A stretch of 29,991 bases of DNA, taken from contig CAUGNQ010000022.1 in NCBI GenBank assembly GCA_959600835.1, positions 1 through 29,991 of the forward strand, read 5' to 3'. This document shows positions 1 through 7,057 of the stretch, piece after piece (position 1 is the stretch's first letter; each line of letters opens with the position of its first letter). A program made the translations under genes and the position numbers. The notes under the pieces are model-generated. The model saw only the letters and a list, made by a program, of their open reading frames with translations, was not told the DNA's origin and made no database searches. The stretch is from an uncultured Collinsella sp. GTDB taxonomy: Bacteria > Actinomycetota > Coriobacteriia > Coriobacteriales > Coriobacteriaceae.

Positions 1-258
1 TCCATGGTGGGGCGCGTTTCTAACGAAGCCGTAACGGCCGTTGGGTTCTTTTGGTGCCAACCCTTCTCGACCCGCACATCATGATTAATTTGCTTAAAGC
101 AACAACTTTCCCGATCGATGTAATCACCGAATCAAAACGTGTACGTCAGCCATCAAAGATGCCGAAAAATGTCATATTTGGAGGCTGATGTACACAAATG
201 CAGAATCCCGCACAACCCAGTAGCATCCTCCATATGTCTGGACTCTCTATGCTTACGC
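1..258. other. Non-coding stretch at window edge, no gene recognised
   Basis: I see no convincing coding sequence here on either strand. The stretch holds a 10-nt palindrome (AACGGCCGTT, 33-42) and a weak GGGTT/AACCC hairpin near 44-65, without a clear T-tract. It probably lies between an unseen upstream gene and the phosphatidyltransferase transcription unit. The open frame that continues upstream of 324 has no Shine-Dalgarno sequence at its ATG (198) and no family-like residues. Confidence 0.4.
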
Positions 259-287
259 TGGATAGACATCGCCGGAACGGGTATAGT
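259..287 (+). promoter_or_regulatory. Putative promoter of the phosphatidyltransferase-FHA-MerR operon
   Basis: A TGGATA -35-like hexamer (259-264) is followed after 17 bp by TATAGT (282-287). Transcription would start near 294, just ahead of the Shine-Dalgarno sequence at 313-319. That position supports the GTG at 324 as the start codon. The -35 matches consensus only partly, so this is an inference from spacing and the -10. Confidence 0.45.
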
Positions 288-323
288 AGCGAAAGTTTTG
301 TCGTTAACCAGCGGGGGAGTCCT

Positions 324-1028
324 GTGGGCATCAAAAAGAAGATCAAAAAGGAGCTTATCGGCACTTCCGATTACCCGTCGAATAAGATCTTTACGATCTC
401 CAATTTCATCACCTTTACGCGCCTGATCCTCACCCTGGTATTTCTGTACCTGTTTGTGACGGATAACAACCGCGTCATCGCCATCGTTATCTACGCCGTT
501 GCCGCCTCTACCGACTGGATGGACGGTCAGATCGCCCGCATGACTAAGACGGTCTCGTGGCTCGGCAAGGTCATGGATCCCATCTGCGACCGTGCGCTGC
601 TGTTCACCGGCGTACTTGGGCTGGTGGTCCGCGGAGAGCTGCCCATCTGGGTCTGCGTGCTCATTATTGGCCGCGACATCTATCTGGGCATCGGCACGCT
701 TATCGTGCGTCATTATCACCGTCGCCCCATCGATGTCGTCTTTCCCGGAAAGATTGCCACTGCACTGCTCATGACCGGCTTCTCGCTCATGCTGCTCGGG
801 TTCCCCGTTATTGACGGCCTGCATCTTTTACCTTCAACCCTTACGGCCTTCCCGGGCCTCAACGGAAGCTCGGTGCCCCTCGGCATCTTCTTTGTGTACG
901 GCGGCGTGATCTTCTCCATGCTCACGGCTGTCATCTATTCCATTAAGGGCGGAGTGGCCATTAAACAGGCTCTCGCGCATCCCGAGGACGAGGACATCGA
1001 CTTTCTGAACCCTGAAATCGAAGACTGA
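324..1028 (+). CDS. CDP-alcohol phosphatidyltransferase family protein
   Basis: Integral membrane enzyme predicted to move a phosphatidyl group from a CDP-diacylglycerol-type donor to an alcohol acceptor in phospholipid synthesis. The family signature D-x2-DG-x2-AR-x8-G-x3-D-x3-D is complete: D64, D67, G68, A71, R72, G81, D85 and D89 of the 234-residue product. Several hydrophobic segments surround it. I chose GTG 324 because a GGGGGAG sequence lies 4-5 nt upstream; the longer frame from 198 has no ribosome site. The order phosphatidyltransferase, FHA protein, MerR regulator matches, from memory, the mycobacterial pgsA2-garA-ftsR neighbourhood. A second family member, more typical of PgsA, lies at 21210-21848, so this one may use another acceptor. 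The exact substrate cannot be read from sequence. Confidence 0.85.
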   Translation: MGIKKKIKKELIGTSDYPSNKIFTISNFITFTRLILTLVFLYLFVTDNNRVIAIVIYAVAASTDWMDGQIARMTKTVSWLGKVMDPICDRALLFTGVLGLVVRGELPIWVCVLIIGRDIYLGIGTLIVRHYHRRPIDVVFPGKIATALLMTGFSLMLLGFPVIDGLHLLPSTLTAFPGLNGSSVPLGIFFVYGGVIFSMLTAVIYSIKGGVAIKQALAHPEDEDIDFLNPEIED

Positions 1029-1094
1029 TTCGTTGGGGTATGATTACGTACGGTTCATTATTTGCGGCACGTCCGCGATAAGTTAGGGGTTGTC

Positions 1095-1529
1095 ATGGAC
1101 AACATGGTTAACAATATGCCTCAGAATGATAAGGCTGCTGACGCTACCTGCGTATTCCGCGTGCCTTCAAGCGACGTCACCGTTCCCGACCTCATGGCCA
1201 ACGTGCGCATCACCGCACCCGTTCTGTCCATCGTCAAGGGTCCGCAGACTGGTGCCGCCTTTGAGCTCGAGGACGACGTGACCACCATCGGCCGCGATCC
1301 TGCGAACGGCATCTTCCTCAATGACATGACCGTTTCGCGTAGCCACGCGCGCATTATTCGCGAGGGCCTCGGCGCTCGCATTGAGGACCTGGGCTCGCTC
1401 AATGGCACCTGGGTCGACGGCGCCATTGTCAACGCGGCCCCGCTGCACGATGGTTCTTCCGTCCAGATCGGTACGTTTACGCTCATCTACCACGAGAGCA
1501 CGCCGGAGCGCATCGAAACCGGTGAGTAG
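1095..1529 (+). CDS. GarA/OdhI-like FHA domain protein
   Basis: Small cytoplasmic phosphothreonine-binding protein of 144 residues. The C-terminal FHA domain shows the family landmarks: IGRDP, SRSHA and GSLNGTWVDG. The N-terminal tail contains DATCVFR, which aligns with the ETTSVFR phospho-switch of mycobacterial GarA and corynebacterial OdhI. Those proteins inhibit 2-oxoglutarate and glutamate enzymes until a Ser/Thr kinase phosphorylates the tail, which then binds the protein's own FHA domain. Here Thr18 matches the second (PknB-type) threonine, while the first is alanine. ATG 1095 is preferred over the upstream frame start at 1062 because AGGGG sits 5 nt before it. The gene lies between the phosphatidyltransferase and the MerR regulator, whose start is 3 nt after this stop. 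The target enzyme is not known here. Confidence 0.85.
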   Translation: MDNMVNNMPQNDKAADATCVFRVPSSDVTVPDLMANVRITAPVLSIVKGPQTGAAFELEDDVTTIGRDPANGIFLNDMTVSRSHARIIREGLGARIEDLGSLNGTWVDGAIVNAAPLHDGSSVQIGTFTLIYHESTPERIETGE

Positions 1530-1532
1530 GGC

Positions 1533-2417
1533 ATGGCCGAACGCAACTATCTGAGTATCGGCCAAGTCGTCAACCTTCTTCGAGGCGCATACCCCGATCT
1601 TTCGAACTCAAAAATTAGATTTCTAGAAGATGAGGGGCTCATTACCCCTCATCGTACGCCTAAGGGATACCGTCAGTACTCTAAGGAGGACGTTGATCGC
1701 CTGGAGGTCATTCTGCACTTGCAGAAGACCCGCTACATGCCGCTCAACGTGATTAAGCAGCGCTTGGAAAACGCCACGGACCTGTCAACGCTCGCCTACG
1801 AGGTGGGCTTGCTGTCCGATGTTCCGCTCAAGACGGAGCCCAAGGAGACTAAGCAAAAGCTGCATCCCATCGAGACCATTCCCGATATGCTGGGCGTCGA
1901 GATTTCGTTTATCCGCTCGCTCGCCGAGAACGACCTCATTCGCATCATCAAGAGTCCGCAGAATCGTGAGCTCGTCGATGGTCGCGATTTTCCAATCATC
2001 CGCTACTGCTCCGAGCTGTCACGCTTCCATATCGAGCCCCGCAACCTGCGTCAGTACGTGTCTTCCGCCAACCGCGAGTCCTCGATGTTTGAGCAGGTGC
2101 TCGTGAGCATGCTCGGCATGGATACCTCCGATGACGAGCGCGACGCCAAGCTCGAGCGTGCGTTTAAGAAGCTTCACGACCTGACCGAGGGTGTGCACAC
2201 CGCGCTCCTTAAGAACCGTGTCTTTGAGTCGCTCAACGCCGTGGTCGAGGATGCCGATATCGATGCTCTCGATGAGGAGATCGCGCGTTCCGAATCCACC
2301 AAGGCCAAAAGCGATGGGGCAAGCGTCCCCGCGGTTGCCGCGCACGAGGAGTCGCTCGTGCAGCCGTCCAAGGTCGTCGTCCCCTCGCATAGCTCGTCTG
2401 CTAACACGGGTAAATAA
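1533..2417 (+). CDS. ftsR: MerR-family regulator, FtsR-like
   Basis: DNA-binding regulator of 294 residues. The N-terminal winged helix-turn-helix (about residues 5-75) reads as a MerR domain: YLSIGQVVNLL, SKIRFLEDEGLI, then the wing TPKGYRQYSKEDV. The long C-terminal part lacks the cysteines of metal-sensing MerR proteins and ends in a polar, low-complexity tail. Position directly after a GarA-like FHA gene matches Rv1828/FtsR of mycobacteria and corynebacteria, a regulator reported to control ftsZ expression. Family identity is seen in sequence; the FtsR role is inferred from synteny. The ATG follows the FHA stop by 3 nt, so the two are probably translationally coupled. Confidence 0.8.
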   Translation: MAERNYLSIGQVVNLLRGAYPDLSNSKIRFLEDEGLITPHRTPKGYRQYSKEDVDRLEVILHLQKTRYMPLNVIKQRLENATDLSTLAYEVGLLSDVPLKTEPKETKQKLHPIETIPDMLGVEISFIRSLAENDLIRIIKSPQNRELVDGRDFPIIRYCSELSRFHIEPRNLRQYVSSANRESSMFEQVLVSMLGMDTSDDERDAKLERAFKKLHDLTEGVHTALLKNRVFESLNAVVEDADIDALDEEIARSESTKAKSDGASVPAVAAHEESLVQPSKVVVPSHSSSANTGK

Positions 2418-2453
2418 CCGCCGTCCACCCGGCAATCCATGAAAGGTCACGCC

Positions 2454-2984
2454 ATGTACGACTTCGAATCTCATATCGTCGATATCCCCGACTATCCCGA
2501 GCCCGGAGTCGTCTTTAAGGACATCACGCCGCTCTTTGGCAATCCCGAGGCCCTGAAGGCCATGGTGGATGCCCTGGCCGAGCATTTTGCCGACATGGGC
2601 ATTACCAAGGTCGTAGGACCCGAGGCCCGCGGCTTTATGGTCGGCGTTCCCGTGGCCGTCGCCCTGGGTGCCGGCTTTGTTCCCGCACGTAAGCCGGGTA
2701 AACTGCCGCGCAAGACGGTCAGCGAGAGCTACGAGCTCGAGTATGGAACGGATTCTATCGAGATTCACGCCGATGCTATCAGCTCTAAAGATACCGTGTT
2801 GATTCTGGACGACTTGGTCGCGACGGGCGGAACCGTCGAGGCAACAGGTAAACTGGTGCGAGATATGGGCGCGAAGCTTGTGGGTTACGGTTGTATCCTT
2901 GAGCTTGCGTTTCTCAACCCGCGCAAGAAGCTCACGCCTTCTAACGAGGACATTGAGCTCTTTAGCCTGGTAACGGTGGACTAG
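2454..2984 (+). CDS. apt: Adenine phosphoribosyltransferase
   Basis: Purine-salvage enzyme that makes AMP and pyrophosphate from adenine and PRPP in the cytoplasm. The 176-residue product carries the adenine-side signature GPEARGF (55-61), the PARKPGKLP loop (77-85) and the PRPP-binding motif VLILDDLVATGGT (115-127). Length is typical of the family. The start is placed at ATG 2454, with GAAAGG (2441-2446) 7 nt upstream; the in-frame ATG at 2439 has no ribosome site. It lies 36 nt after the MerR gene on the same strand and probably belongs to the same transcription unit. Confidence 0.96.
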   Translation: MYDFESHIVDIPDYPEPGVVFKDITPLFGNPEALKAMVDALAEHFADMGITKVVGPEARGFMVGVPVAVALGAGFVPARKPGKLPRKTVSESYELEYGTDSIEIHADAISSKDTVLILDDLVATGGTVEATGKLVRDMGAKLVGYGCILELAFLNPRKKLTPSNEDIELFSLVTVD

Positions 2985-3016
2985 CCGCTACCCTTAGATA
3001 CCGGAAAGGAAGCTCC

Positions 3017-4129
3017 ATGCGCACAGCAAACACGCACAGAAACATGGCACGCTGCGCTGCTACGGCAACCCTCGCTTGTGTTTTGGGCCTGGGCCTCGTG
3101 GCTCCGGCCTACGCCGATACCGCATCCGACCTTGCCGCTGCTCGTACCAAGCTCGAGCAGATCGGCACGCAAACCCAGCAAATTCATGAAGAACTCTCCG
3201 CACAGACGCAGGAGCTTGATCAGACTGCAGGCGAGATCACGCAAAAGCAGCAAGAGATCGCCGAAGGCCAGGCCAAGCTCTCTAACTACGTTGCCGGTGA
3301 GTACAAGACCGGCGGTCTGAGCCTGCTTCAGGTTTTGACGGGCGTCGACGATCTGGGCGACATGCTCAACCGTCTCTTCTACTACGGCAAGGTGTCCGAC
3401 AAGCAGGCCCAGACCATTCAGGATGTCAAGGACCTTAAGCAGCAGCTCACCGATAAGCAGACCGAGCAGGAGAAGAACGTAGCCGCGACGCAGAAGAAGG
3501 TCGACGAGCTCAATGCCCAGCAGGCTGAGGCCCAGAGCGTCGTGAACTCCCTGGATTCGCAGCTGCAGGCCGAGCTCGCTGCCGAGGCCGAGGCCAACGC
3601 TGCGCTGCAGGCTGGCATTAATGCTAGCACCGCCGAAAAGGCCACGGTGAGCAACGACACCGCCGGTACGACCGAGAACACCAACAATGGCGGCCAGACC
3701 AACAATAACAACAACCAGGGCGGCAACACGCCGGCTCCCGCACCGCAGCCTGCCCCCACGCCCGCTCCGGCTCCCACGCCTTCGGCACCGAGTCAGTCTG
3801 TTGATGGTGGCTCCGTTGTTTCGCGCGCCTACAGCAAGCTCGGCTATGCGTATTCTTGGGGCGGCATTGGACCGAACAGCTTTGACTGCTCCGGTTTTGT
3901 AAGCTATTGCCTCACGGGACGCTACTGCCGTCTGGGCACCACGGTCGACTTCATGGGTTGGACCCGTGTGTCCGATCCGCAACCCGGCGATGTTGTGGTT
4001 AACTCCTACCATACCGGCATTTATATCGGTAATGGTCAGATGATCCATGCTTCCGACTACAAAACGGGCGTCATCATCAGCTCCGTTGCCGCCGGCATGA
4101 ACAACAACTATATCTTCGTGCGCTACTAA
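3017..4129 (+). CDS. Secreted NlpC/P60 peptidoglycan endopeptidase
   Basis: Exported cell-wall hydrolase, 370 residues, predicted to cleave peptide stems of peptidoglycan. In order: a signal peptide (about 1-33, basic start, hydrophobic core, APAYA before the likely cut), a long Gln/Glu/Lys-rich coiled coil (about 35-205), an Asn-rich then Pro/Ala-rich linker (about 215-260), and a C-terminal NlpC/P60 domain. Catalytic Cys291 lies in FDCSGF, His332 in SYHTGIYIG, and His344 is the likely third residue. The layout resembles RipA- and PcsB-type hydrolases, in which the coiled coil restrains the enzyme until a division complex activates it; that regulation is inferred. GGAAAGGA lies just upstream of the ATG, and a terminator follows the stop. 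Confidence 0.92.
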   Translation: MRTANTHRNMARCAATATLACVLGLGLVAPAYADTASDLAAARTKLEQIGTQTQQIHEELSAQTQELDQTAGEITQKQQEIAEGQAKLSNYVAGEYKTGGLSLLQVLTGVDDLGDMLNRLFYYGKVSDKQAQTIQDVKDLKQQLTDKQTEQEKNVAATQKKVDELNAQQAEAQSVVNSLDSQLQAELAAEAEANAALQAGINASTAEKATVSNDTAGTTENTNNGGQTNNNNNQGGNTPAPAPQPAPTPAPAPTPSAPSQSVDGGSVVSRAYSKLGYAYSWGGIGPNSFDCSGFVSYCLTGRYCRLGTTVDFMGWTRVSDPQPGDVVVNSYHTGIYIGNGQMIHASDYKTGVIISSVAAGMNNNYIFVRY

Positions 4130-4155
4130 GTCATCTTACACAGCGTGTGAATGTG

Positions 4156-4195
4156 GACCTCGTGGCTTAAAGTCGCGAGGTCTATTCTTTTGTCT
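4156..4195 (+). terminator. Intrinsic terminator after the NlpC/P60 gene
   Basis: GACCTCG (4156-4162) pairs with CGAGGTC (4176-4182), extended inward by a G-T and a G-C pair, followed by the T-rich tail TATTCTTTTGTCTCT. It lies 27 nt after the stop codon and separates this operon from degV. Confidence 0.75.
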
Positions 4196-4203
4196 CTAAT
4201 CTT

Positions 4204-4240
4204 GTACGGCTATCTAGTATTCAAAACTAGATAGCCGTAC
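4204..4240. promoter_or_regulatory. Perfect 15-bp inverted repeat, putative operator of degV
   Basis: GTACGGCTATCTAGT (4204-4218) is repeated as its exact reverse complement at 4226-4240, around a 7-nt centre. The repeat runs into the -35 region of the degV promoter and has no T-tract, which fits a protein-binding site better than a terminator. A related sequence (26 of 30 matches) overlaps the promoter of the DUF1836 gene at 5882-5911. Confidence 0.75.
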
Positions 4241-4265
4241 ATTCGGTTTGCAAGAAGGCTATAAT
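4236..4265 (+). promoter_or_regulatory. Putative degV promoter
   Basis: A consensus TATAAT -10 (4260-4265) is preceded at 18 bp by CGTACA (4236-4241), a partial -35 match. The -35 overlaps the right arm of the inverted repeat, so a bound protein would block polymerase or position it. The Shine-Dalgarno AGAAAGGA lies close before the ATG at 4295. Confidence 0.6.
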
Positions 4266-4294
4266 TGTTGAGGAACAATTAGAAAGGACCCTCT

Positions 4295-5161
4295 ATGAGC
4301 TGGGCACTTATCTCAGATTCAAGCTGTAACCTCCGCGATTGGCAACCGACCGCGCCCCATACCACCTTTGCATTTGCGCCCCTCAAAATTCGAGTGGGGG
4401 AGCGTGAATTCGTCGATGACCTTTCGCTTGATGTACATGAGCTCAACTGCGCTGTTCAGGCGGAGACGAACGCTTCTTCGAGCGCTTGTCCCAGCGTAGG
4501 GGAGTGGGCCGAGCTCTTCAAATTGGCCGACAAGACCATCTGCATGCCGATCTCTGAGGGCGTGTCGGGCAGCTACAACGCGGCAGCCACGGCTCGCGAT
4601 ATGGTTCTTGCCGAGGAGCCCGACCGACAGATTCATCTAGTCAATTCACGCGCAGCTGGCGGCAAAATGGATCTCATTTTCTTGCTGTTCGACCGCTATC
4701 TTGTAAGCAACCCGGATGTCTCATTCGAGGATGCTTGCGCATACTTCGATAGCCTTGAACAGAACAGCAAAATCCTCTTCAGTTTGTGCAATTACGAAAA
4801 CCTCGCCAAAGCCGGACGTATCCCTAAGGCAGCCGGCGTCATTGCCAACAAGCTCAATATCCGCATTTTGGGCACGGCGAGCGAGGCCGGTAAAATCGAA
4901 CTCGTCGGGCACACGCGTGGCGAAAAGAAGATGCTCAACAAGATCATCGACACCATGGAAGCCGAGGGTTTTACGGGCGGCGAGGTCATCATCGATCACG
5001 TTGAGAACGAAGCTGGAGCCCAGGCGCTTACTGACCGCATAGTCGAGCATTGGCCCGGCTCCAAGACCATCATCATGCCCTGCAACGGCCTGGATTCCTA
5101 TTACGCCGAGATGCACGGCCTCATCATCGGCTACGGCATGGGCGTAGCTTCGGGCAAGTAA
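4295..5161 (+). CDS. DegV family fatty-acid-binding protein
   Basis: Cytoplasmic protein of 288 residues in the DegV (FakB-like) family, whose members bind a single fatty acid and can present it to a fatty-acid kinase. Family features are the opening ALISDSSCNL, the early-strand pattern PLKIRVGEREFVDD, SEGVSGSYNAA for carboxylate binding, LVNSRAAGGKMDL, and NYENLAKAGRIPKAAG in the C-terminal half. The length is normal. The gene is monocistronic, with its own promoter and operator upstream and a strong terminator behind it. It converges on a DUF1836 gene with which it shares an operator sequence. Whether it feeds a FakA kinase encoded elsewhere cannot be told from this window. Confidence 0.9.
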   Translation: MSWALISDSSCNLRDWQPTAPHTTFAFAPLKIRVGEREFVDDLSLDVHELNCAVQAETNASSSACPSVGEWAELFKLADKTICMPISEGVSGSYNAAATARDMVLAEEPDRQIHLVNSRAAGGKMDLIFLLFDRYLVSNPDVSFEDACAYFDSLEQNSKILFSLCNYENLAKAGRIPKAAGVIANKLNIRILGTASEAGKIELVGHTRGEKKMLNKIIDTMEAEGFTGGEVIIDHVENEAGAQALTDRIVEHWPGSKTIIMPCNGLDSYYAEMHGLIIGYGMGVASGK

Positions 5162-5182
5162 AGTCCAACCAAGCAAAAATAT

Positions 5183-5224
5183 GGGCGGGACAAAGCGACA
5201 GATGGCTCTTTGCCCCGCCCGTTT
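5183..5224. terminator. Bidirectional terminator between degV and the DUF1836 gene
   Basis: GGGCGGGACAAAG (5183-5195) pairs with CTTTGCCCCGCCC (5208-5220) with a single A-C mismatch. TTTT follows on the plus strand; on the minus strand the tail is ATATTTTTGC. It can therefore stop transcription of both convergent genes. Confidence 0.85.
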
Positions 5225-5234
5225 TACACGTCGG

Positions 5235-5846
5235 CTAGCTATTAAACCCATTAAACTTTAGATAGCTCATCAGGTACGCCTTCGAAACGAAGGATGAAAC
5301 TGCACTGCGCACAAGCAGCGACTCACGCGTTACCTGATGCGCCGTATCGGGAACCGGCGTCTGCTCAACGGAAAACGCCGAACGAATCGATGCCTCGAGC
5401 TGATCGACCACATAATCGAAGGCAGTCGGGGCATCGTAGCTCAAACGCTGAATGTTGAAGAGTGCCTGCACCGCAGCAATAGGTAGCACCTGTTTAAAGA
5501 GGCAGATAGCGATCAGGCGGGCAATCTGCTCGCGGCCATATTGCTTTTTGACCGGAGCAGGCACCAGGCCGACCTTAACGTAGTTATTGATCATCGATGG
5601 CGTAATGACAGGGTGCTCAACGCAAATGGACAGCGGCTCCATCCACAGCGCAACATACTCAATGACCTGGTCGCGGTAGAGCGTCACATTGGGCAACTGG
5701 TCATAGCGCGACAGACTCAACGTATTGAGTTTGCACACGATTTCGGACTGAATAAATGCATCGGGCAGCACAGTGGGCTGAATATCCTCAGGCTTAATAC
5801 TGACCGACGAATCGGACATCGGAATAACGTGTTTAACGTGGTTCAT
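5235..5846 (-). CDS. DUF1836 domain protein, putative transcriptional regulator
   Basis: Protein of 203 residues matching, from memory, the DUF1836 family: LPNVTLYRDQVIEYV, then ITPSMINNYVKVGLVPAPVKKQYGREQIARLIAI. The second stretch looks like a MerR-type helix-turn-helix with its first wing, so a DNA-binding role is likely although the family is poorly characterised. The start at 5846 follows a strong GGAGGAC site; the open frame continues upstream to 5975 but crosses the promoter. Its promoter carries a close relative of the large palindrome in front of degV, suggesting that it controls itself and degV. Pairing of DUF1836 with DegV genes is something I recall from other genomes and did not check. 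The N-terminal 25 residues look unstructured. Any ligand is unknown; a fatty acid or lipid signal would fit the DegV partner, but that is speculation. Confidence 0.8.
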   Translation of the reverse strand: MNHVKHVIPMSDSSVSIKPEDIQPTVLPDAFIQSEIVCKLNTLSLSRYDQLPNVTLYRDQVIEYVALWMEPLSICVEHPVITPSMINNYVKVGLVPAPVKKQYGREQIARLIAICLFKQVLPIAAVQALFNIQRLSYDAPTAFDYVVDQLEASIRSAFSVEQTPVPDTAHQVTRESLLVRSAVSSFVSKAYLMSYLKFNGFNS

Positions 5847-5870
5847 AAAGGTCCTCCGTTCATTTTCTAT

Positions 5871-5911
5871 ATTGTATTCTAGGTTATCTAGTTTTGCATA
5901 CCACATAGCCG
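5871..5911 (-). promoter_or_regulatory. Promoter and operator of the DUF1836 gene
   Basis: Read on the minus strand, a weak TGCAAA -35 (5893-5898) is followed after 16 bp by TACAAT (5871-5876). The interval 5882-5911 matches the degV palindrome at 26 of 30 positions, including the unbroken 12-mer TATCTAGTTTTG (5885-5896) and the outer ATAGCCG. The operator therefore covers the -35 and part of the spacer, as expected for autoregulation. Confidence 0.65.
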
Positions 5912-5917
5912 GCAAGT

Positions 5918-5960
5918 AAAAGTGGTTGGACAACACATTGATGCATCGTCCAACCACTTT
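5918..5960 (-). terminator. Terminator of trxB
   Basis: A perfect 13-bp stem, AAAGTGGTTGGAC (5919-5931) with its complement at 5948-5960, encloses a 16-nt loop. On the minus strand it is followed by TTTTACTT. It lies about 40 nt past the trxB stop and just upstream of the DUF1836 promoter, insulating the two. Confidence 0.8.
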
Positions 5961-6000
5961 GTTTGAATATAGCAACCTTACATAAGATATATTATCGTAC

Positions 6001-6939
6001 TTATCCGCGTAGAAAAGCGTATGCGCCGGTTGCCGCTATGGCTCCGTCAGAAACGGCAGTCACAACCTGGCGTAAACGCTTGGAACGGATATCGCCAGCT
6101 GCGAATAAGCCGGGCGTACGGGTGGCCATCGAATCATCGGTAACAATACCGCCGTCGGGAGCCAGATCGACTAGATGCTCAACAAGCTCGGTATGTGGCT
6201 GCGTCCCCGTAAAGACAAAGATGCCAAACGAGCCGGGCTCAAATGACTCGGCATGAGTTTCCCCAGATGCATTGTCCTTAAAGGTAATCGTCGTTGGCAT
6301 GGCTTCGCCCGATAGCTCCACAATACTAGTTTGGTACCTAACTGTAATATTGTCCTTTGCGAGTACTTTCTGAACAACACCATCGGGCGCACGGAACTGG
6401 TCGCGGCGCAGCACGATGGTCACACTGCTGGCAATGTCGGACAGGAACAGCGCCTCTTCGCATGCCGAATTGCCACCACCGATTACAAAAACCTGCTTGC
6501 CGCGGAAAAACATGCCGTCACATGTTGCGCAATATGAAACGCCACGACCGCGATACGTATCCTCGCCTGCGAAACCTGCCGGACGCGGCGTGGCACCCAT
6601 GCAAGCGATAACGCTCGAGGCCAGCGTATCGCCCATATCGTGATGCACCGTAAACAACGCTGCATCGGCATCGTAATCGATACCCGTAACCATGCTCCAT
6701 GTAACCTGTGCTCCCAGGCCCTCTGCATGCTGCTGAAAACGCTCGCCGAGTTCGGCGCCACTCAGGAGCGGGAAACCCGGATAGTTCTCGACCTCATTGG
6801 TTGTGGCGATCTGCCCTCCCGACATGCCCTGCTCAATCACGGTCGTCGTCAGGTTGGCACGCGCAGCATAAATGGCGGCAGCATAGCCCGCGGGGCCGCC
6901 ACCGATAATCGCAACATCGATCGGCTTATCGGTAGTCAT
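6001..6939 (-). CDS. trxB: Thioredoxin reductase (NADPH)
   Basis: FAD- and NADPH-dependent flavoenzyme that reduces thioredoxin in the cytoplasm. The 312-residue product has the FAD-binding GGGPAG (13-18), the redox pair Cys137-Ala-Thr-Cys140 followed by Asp-Gly, a second dinucleotide-binding fold with GGGNSACEEA, and the C-terminal FAD motif TPGLFAAGDIRSK. Length and order are normal for low-molecular-weight TrxB. The start is ATG 6939, with AAAGGAC 5-6 nt before it; the frame extends further upstream without a ribosome site. No thioredoxin gene is adjacent. It is transcribed divergently from the glycosyltransferase gene and ends at a strong terminator. Confidence 0.96.
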   Translation of the reverse strand: MTTDKPIDVAIIGGGPAGYAAAIYAARANLTTTVIEQGMSGGQIATTNEVENYPGFPLLSGAELGERFQQHAEGLGAQVTWSMVTGIDYDADAALFTVHHDMGDTLASSVIACMGATPRPAGFAGEDTYRGRGVSYCATCDGMFFRGKQVFVIGGGNSACEEALFLSDIASSVTIVLRRDQFRAPDGVVQKVLAKDNITVRYQTSIVELSGEAMPTTITFKDNASGETHAESFEPGSFGIFVFTGTQPHTELVEHLVDLAPDGGIVTDDSMATRTPGLFAAGDIRSKRLRQVVTAVSDGAIAATGAYAFLRG

Positions 6940-7057
6940 GAAGCGTCCTTTCGTCGAAACGTTGTCGTTCTTTGCGCTCGTACCCAAATTTACGTGAACG
7001 TGACACTCATGCACTACAATGATAAATCCGTATTACAAAGCTGAAGGGGAGTTATCG
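6940..7057. promoter_or_regulatory. Divergent intergenic region of trxB and the glycosyltransferase gene
   Basis: This 118-bp gap must hold promoters for both directions. On the plus strand TACAAT (7015-7020) is a good -10 candidate but lacks a well-spaced -35; GTGACA (7000-7005) is only 9 bp away. I could not fix a promoter for trxB. Confidence 0.35.

Noticed and set aside
198..323. N-terminal extension of the phosphatidyltransferase from ATG 198
   Set aside because: It has no Shine-Dalgarno sequence and crosses a promoter-like sequence; GTG 324 has a strong ribosome site at the correct distance.
2981..4048. 355-codon minus-strand frame opposite the NlpC/P60 gene
   Set aside because: The plus strand encodes a signal peptide, coiled coil and NlpC/P60 catalytic residues with a good ribosome site; the minus-strand product has no family features.
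4204..4240. Terminator reading of the 15-bp inverted repeat before degV
   Set aside because: No T-tract follows on either side, a proper terminator already lies at 4156-4195, and the sequence recurs at a second promoter.
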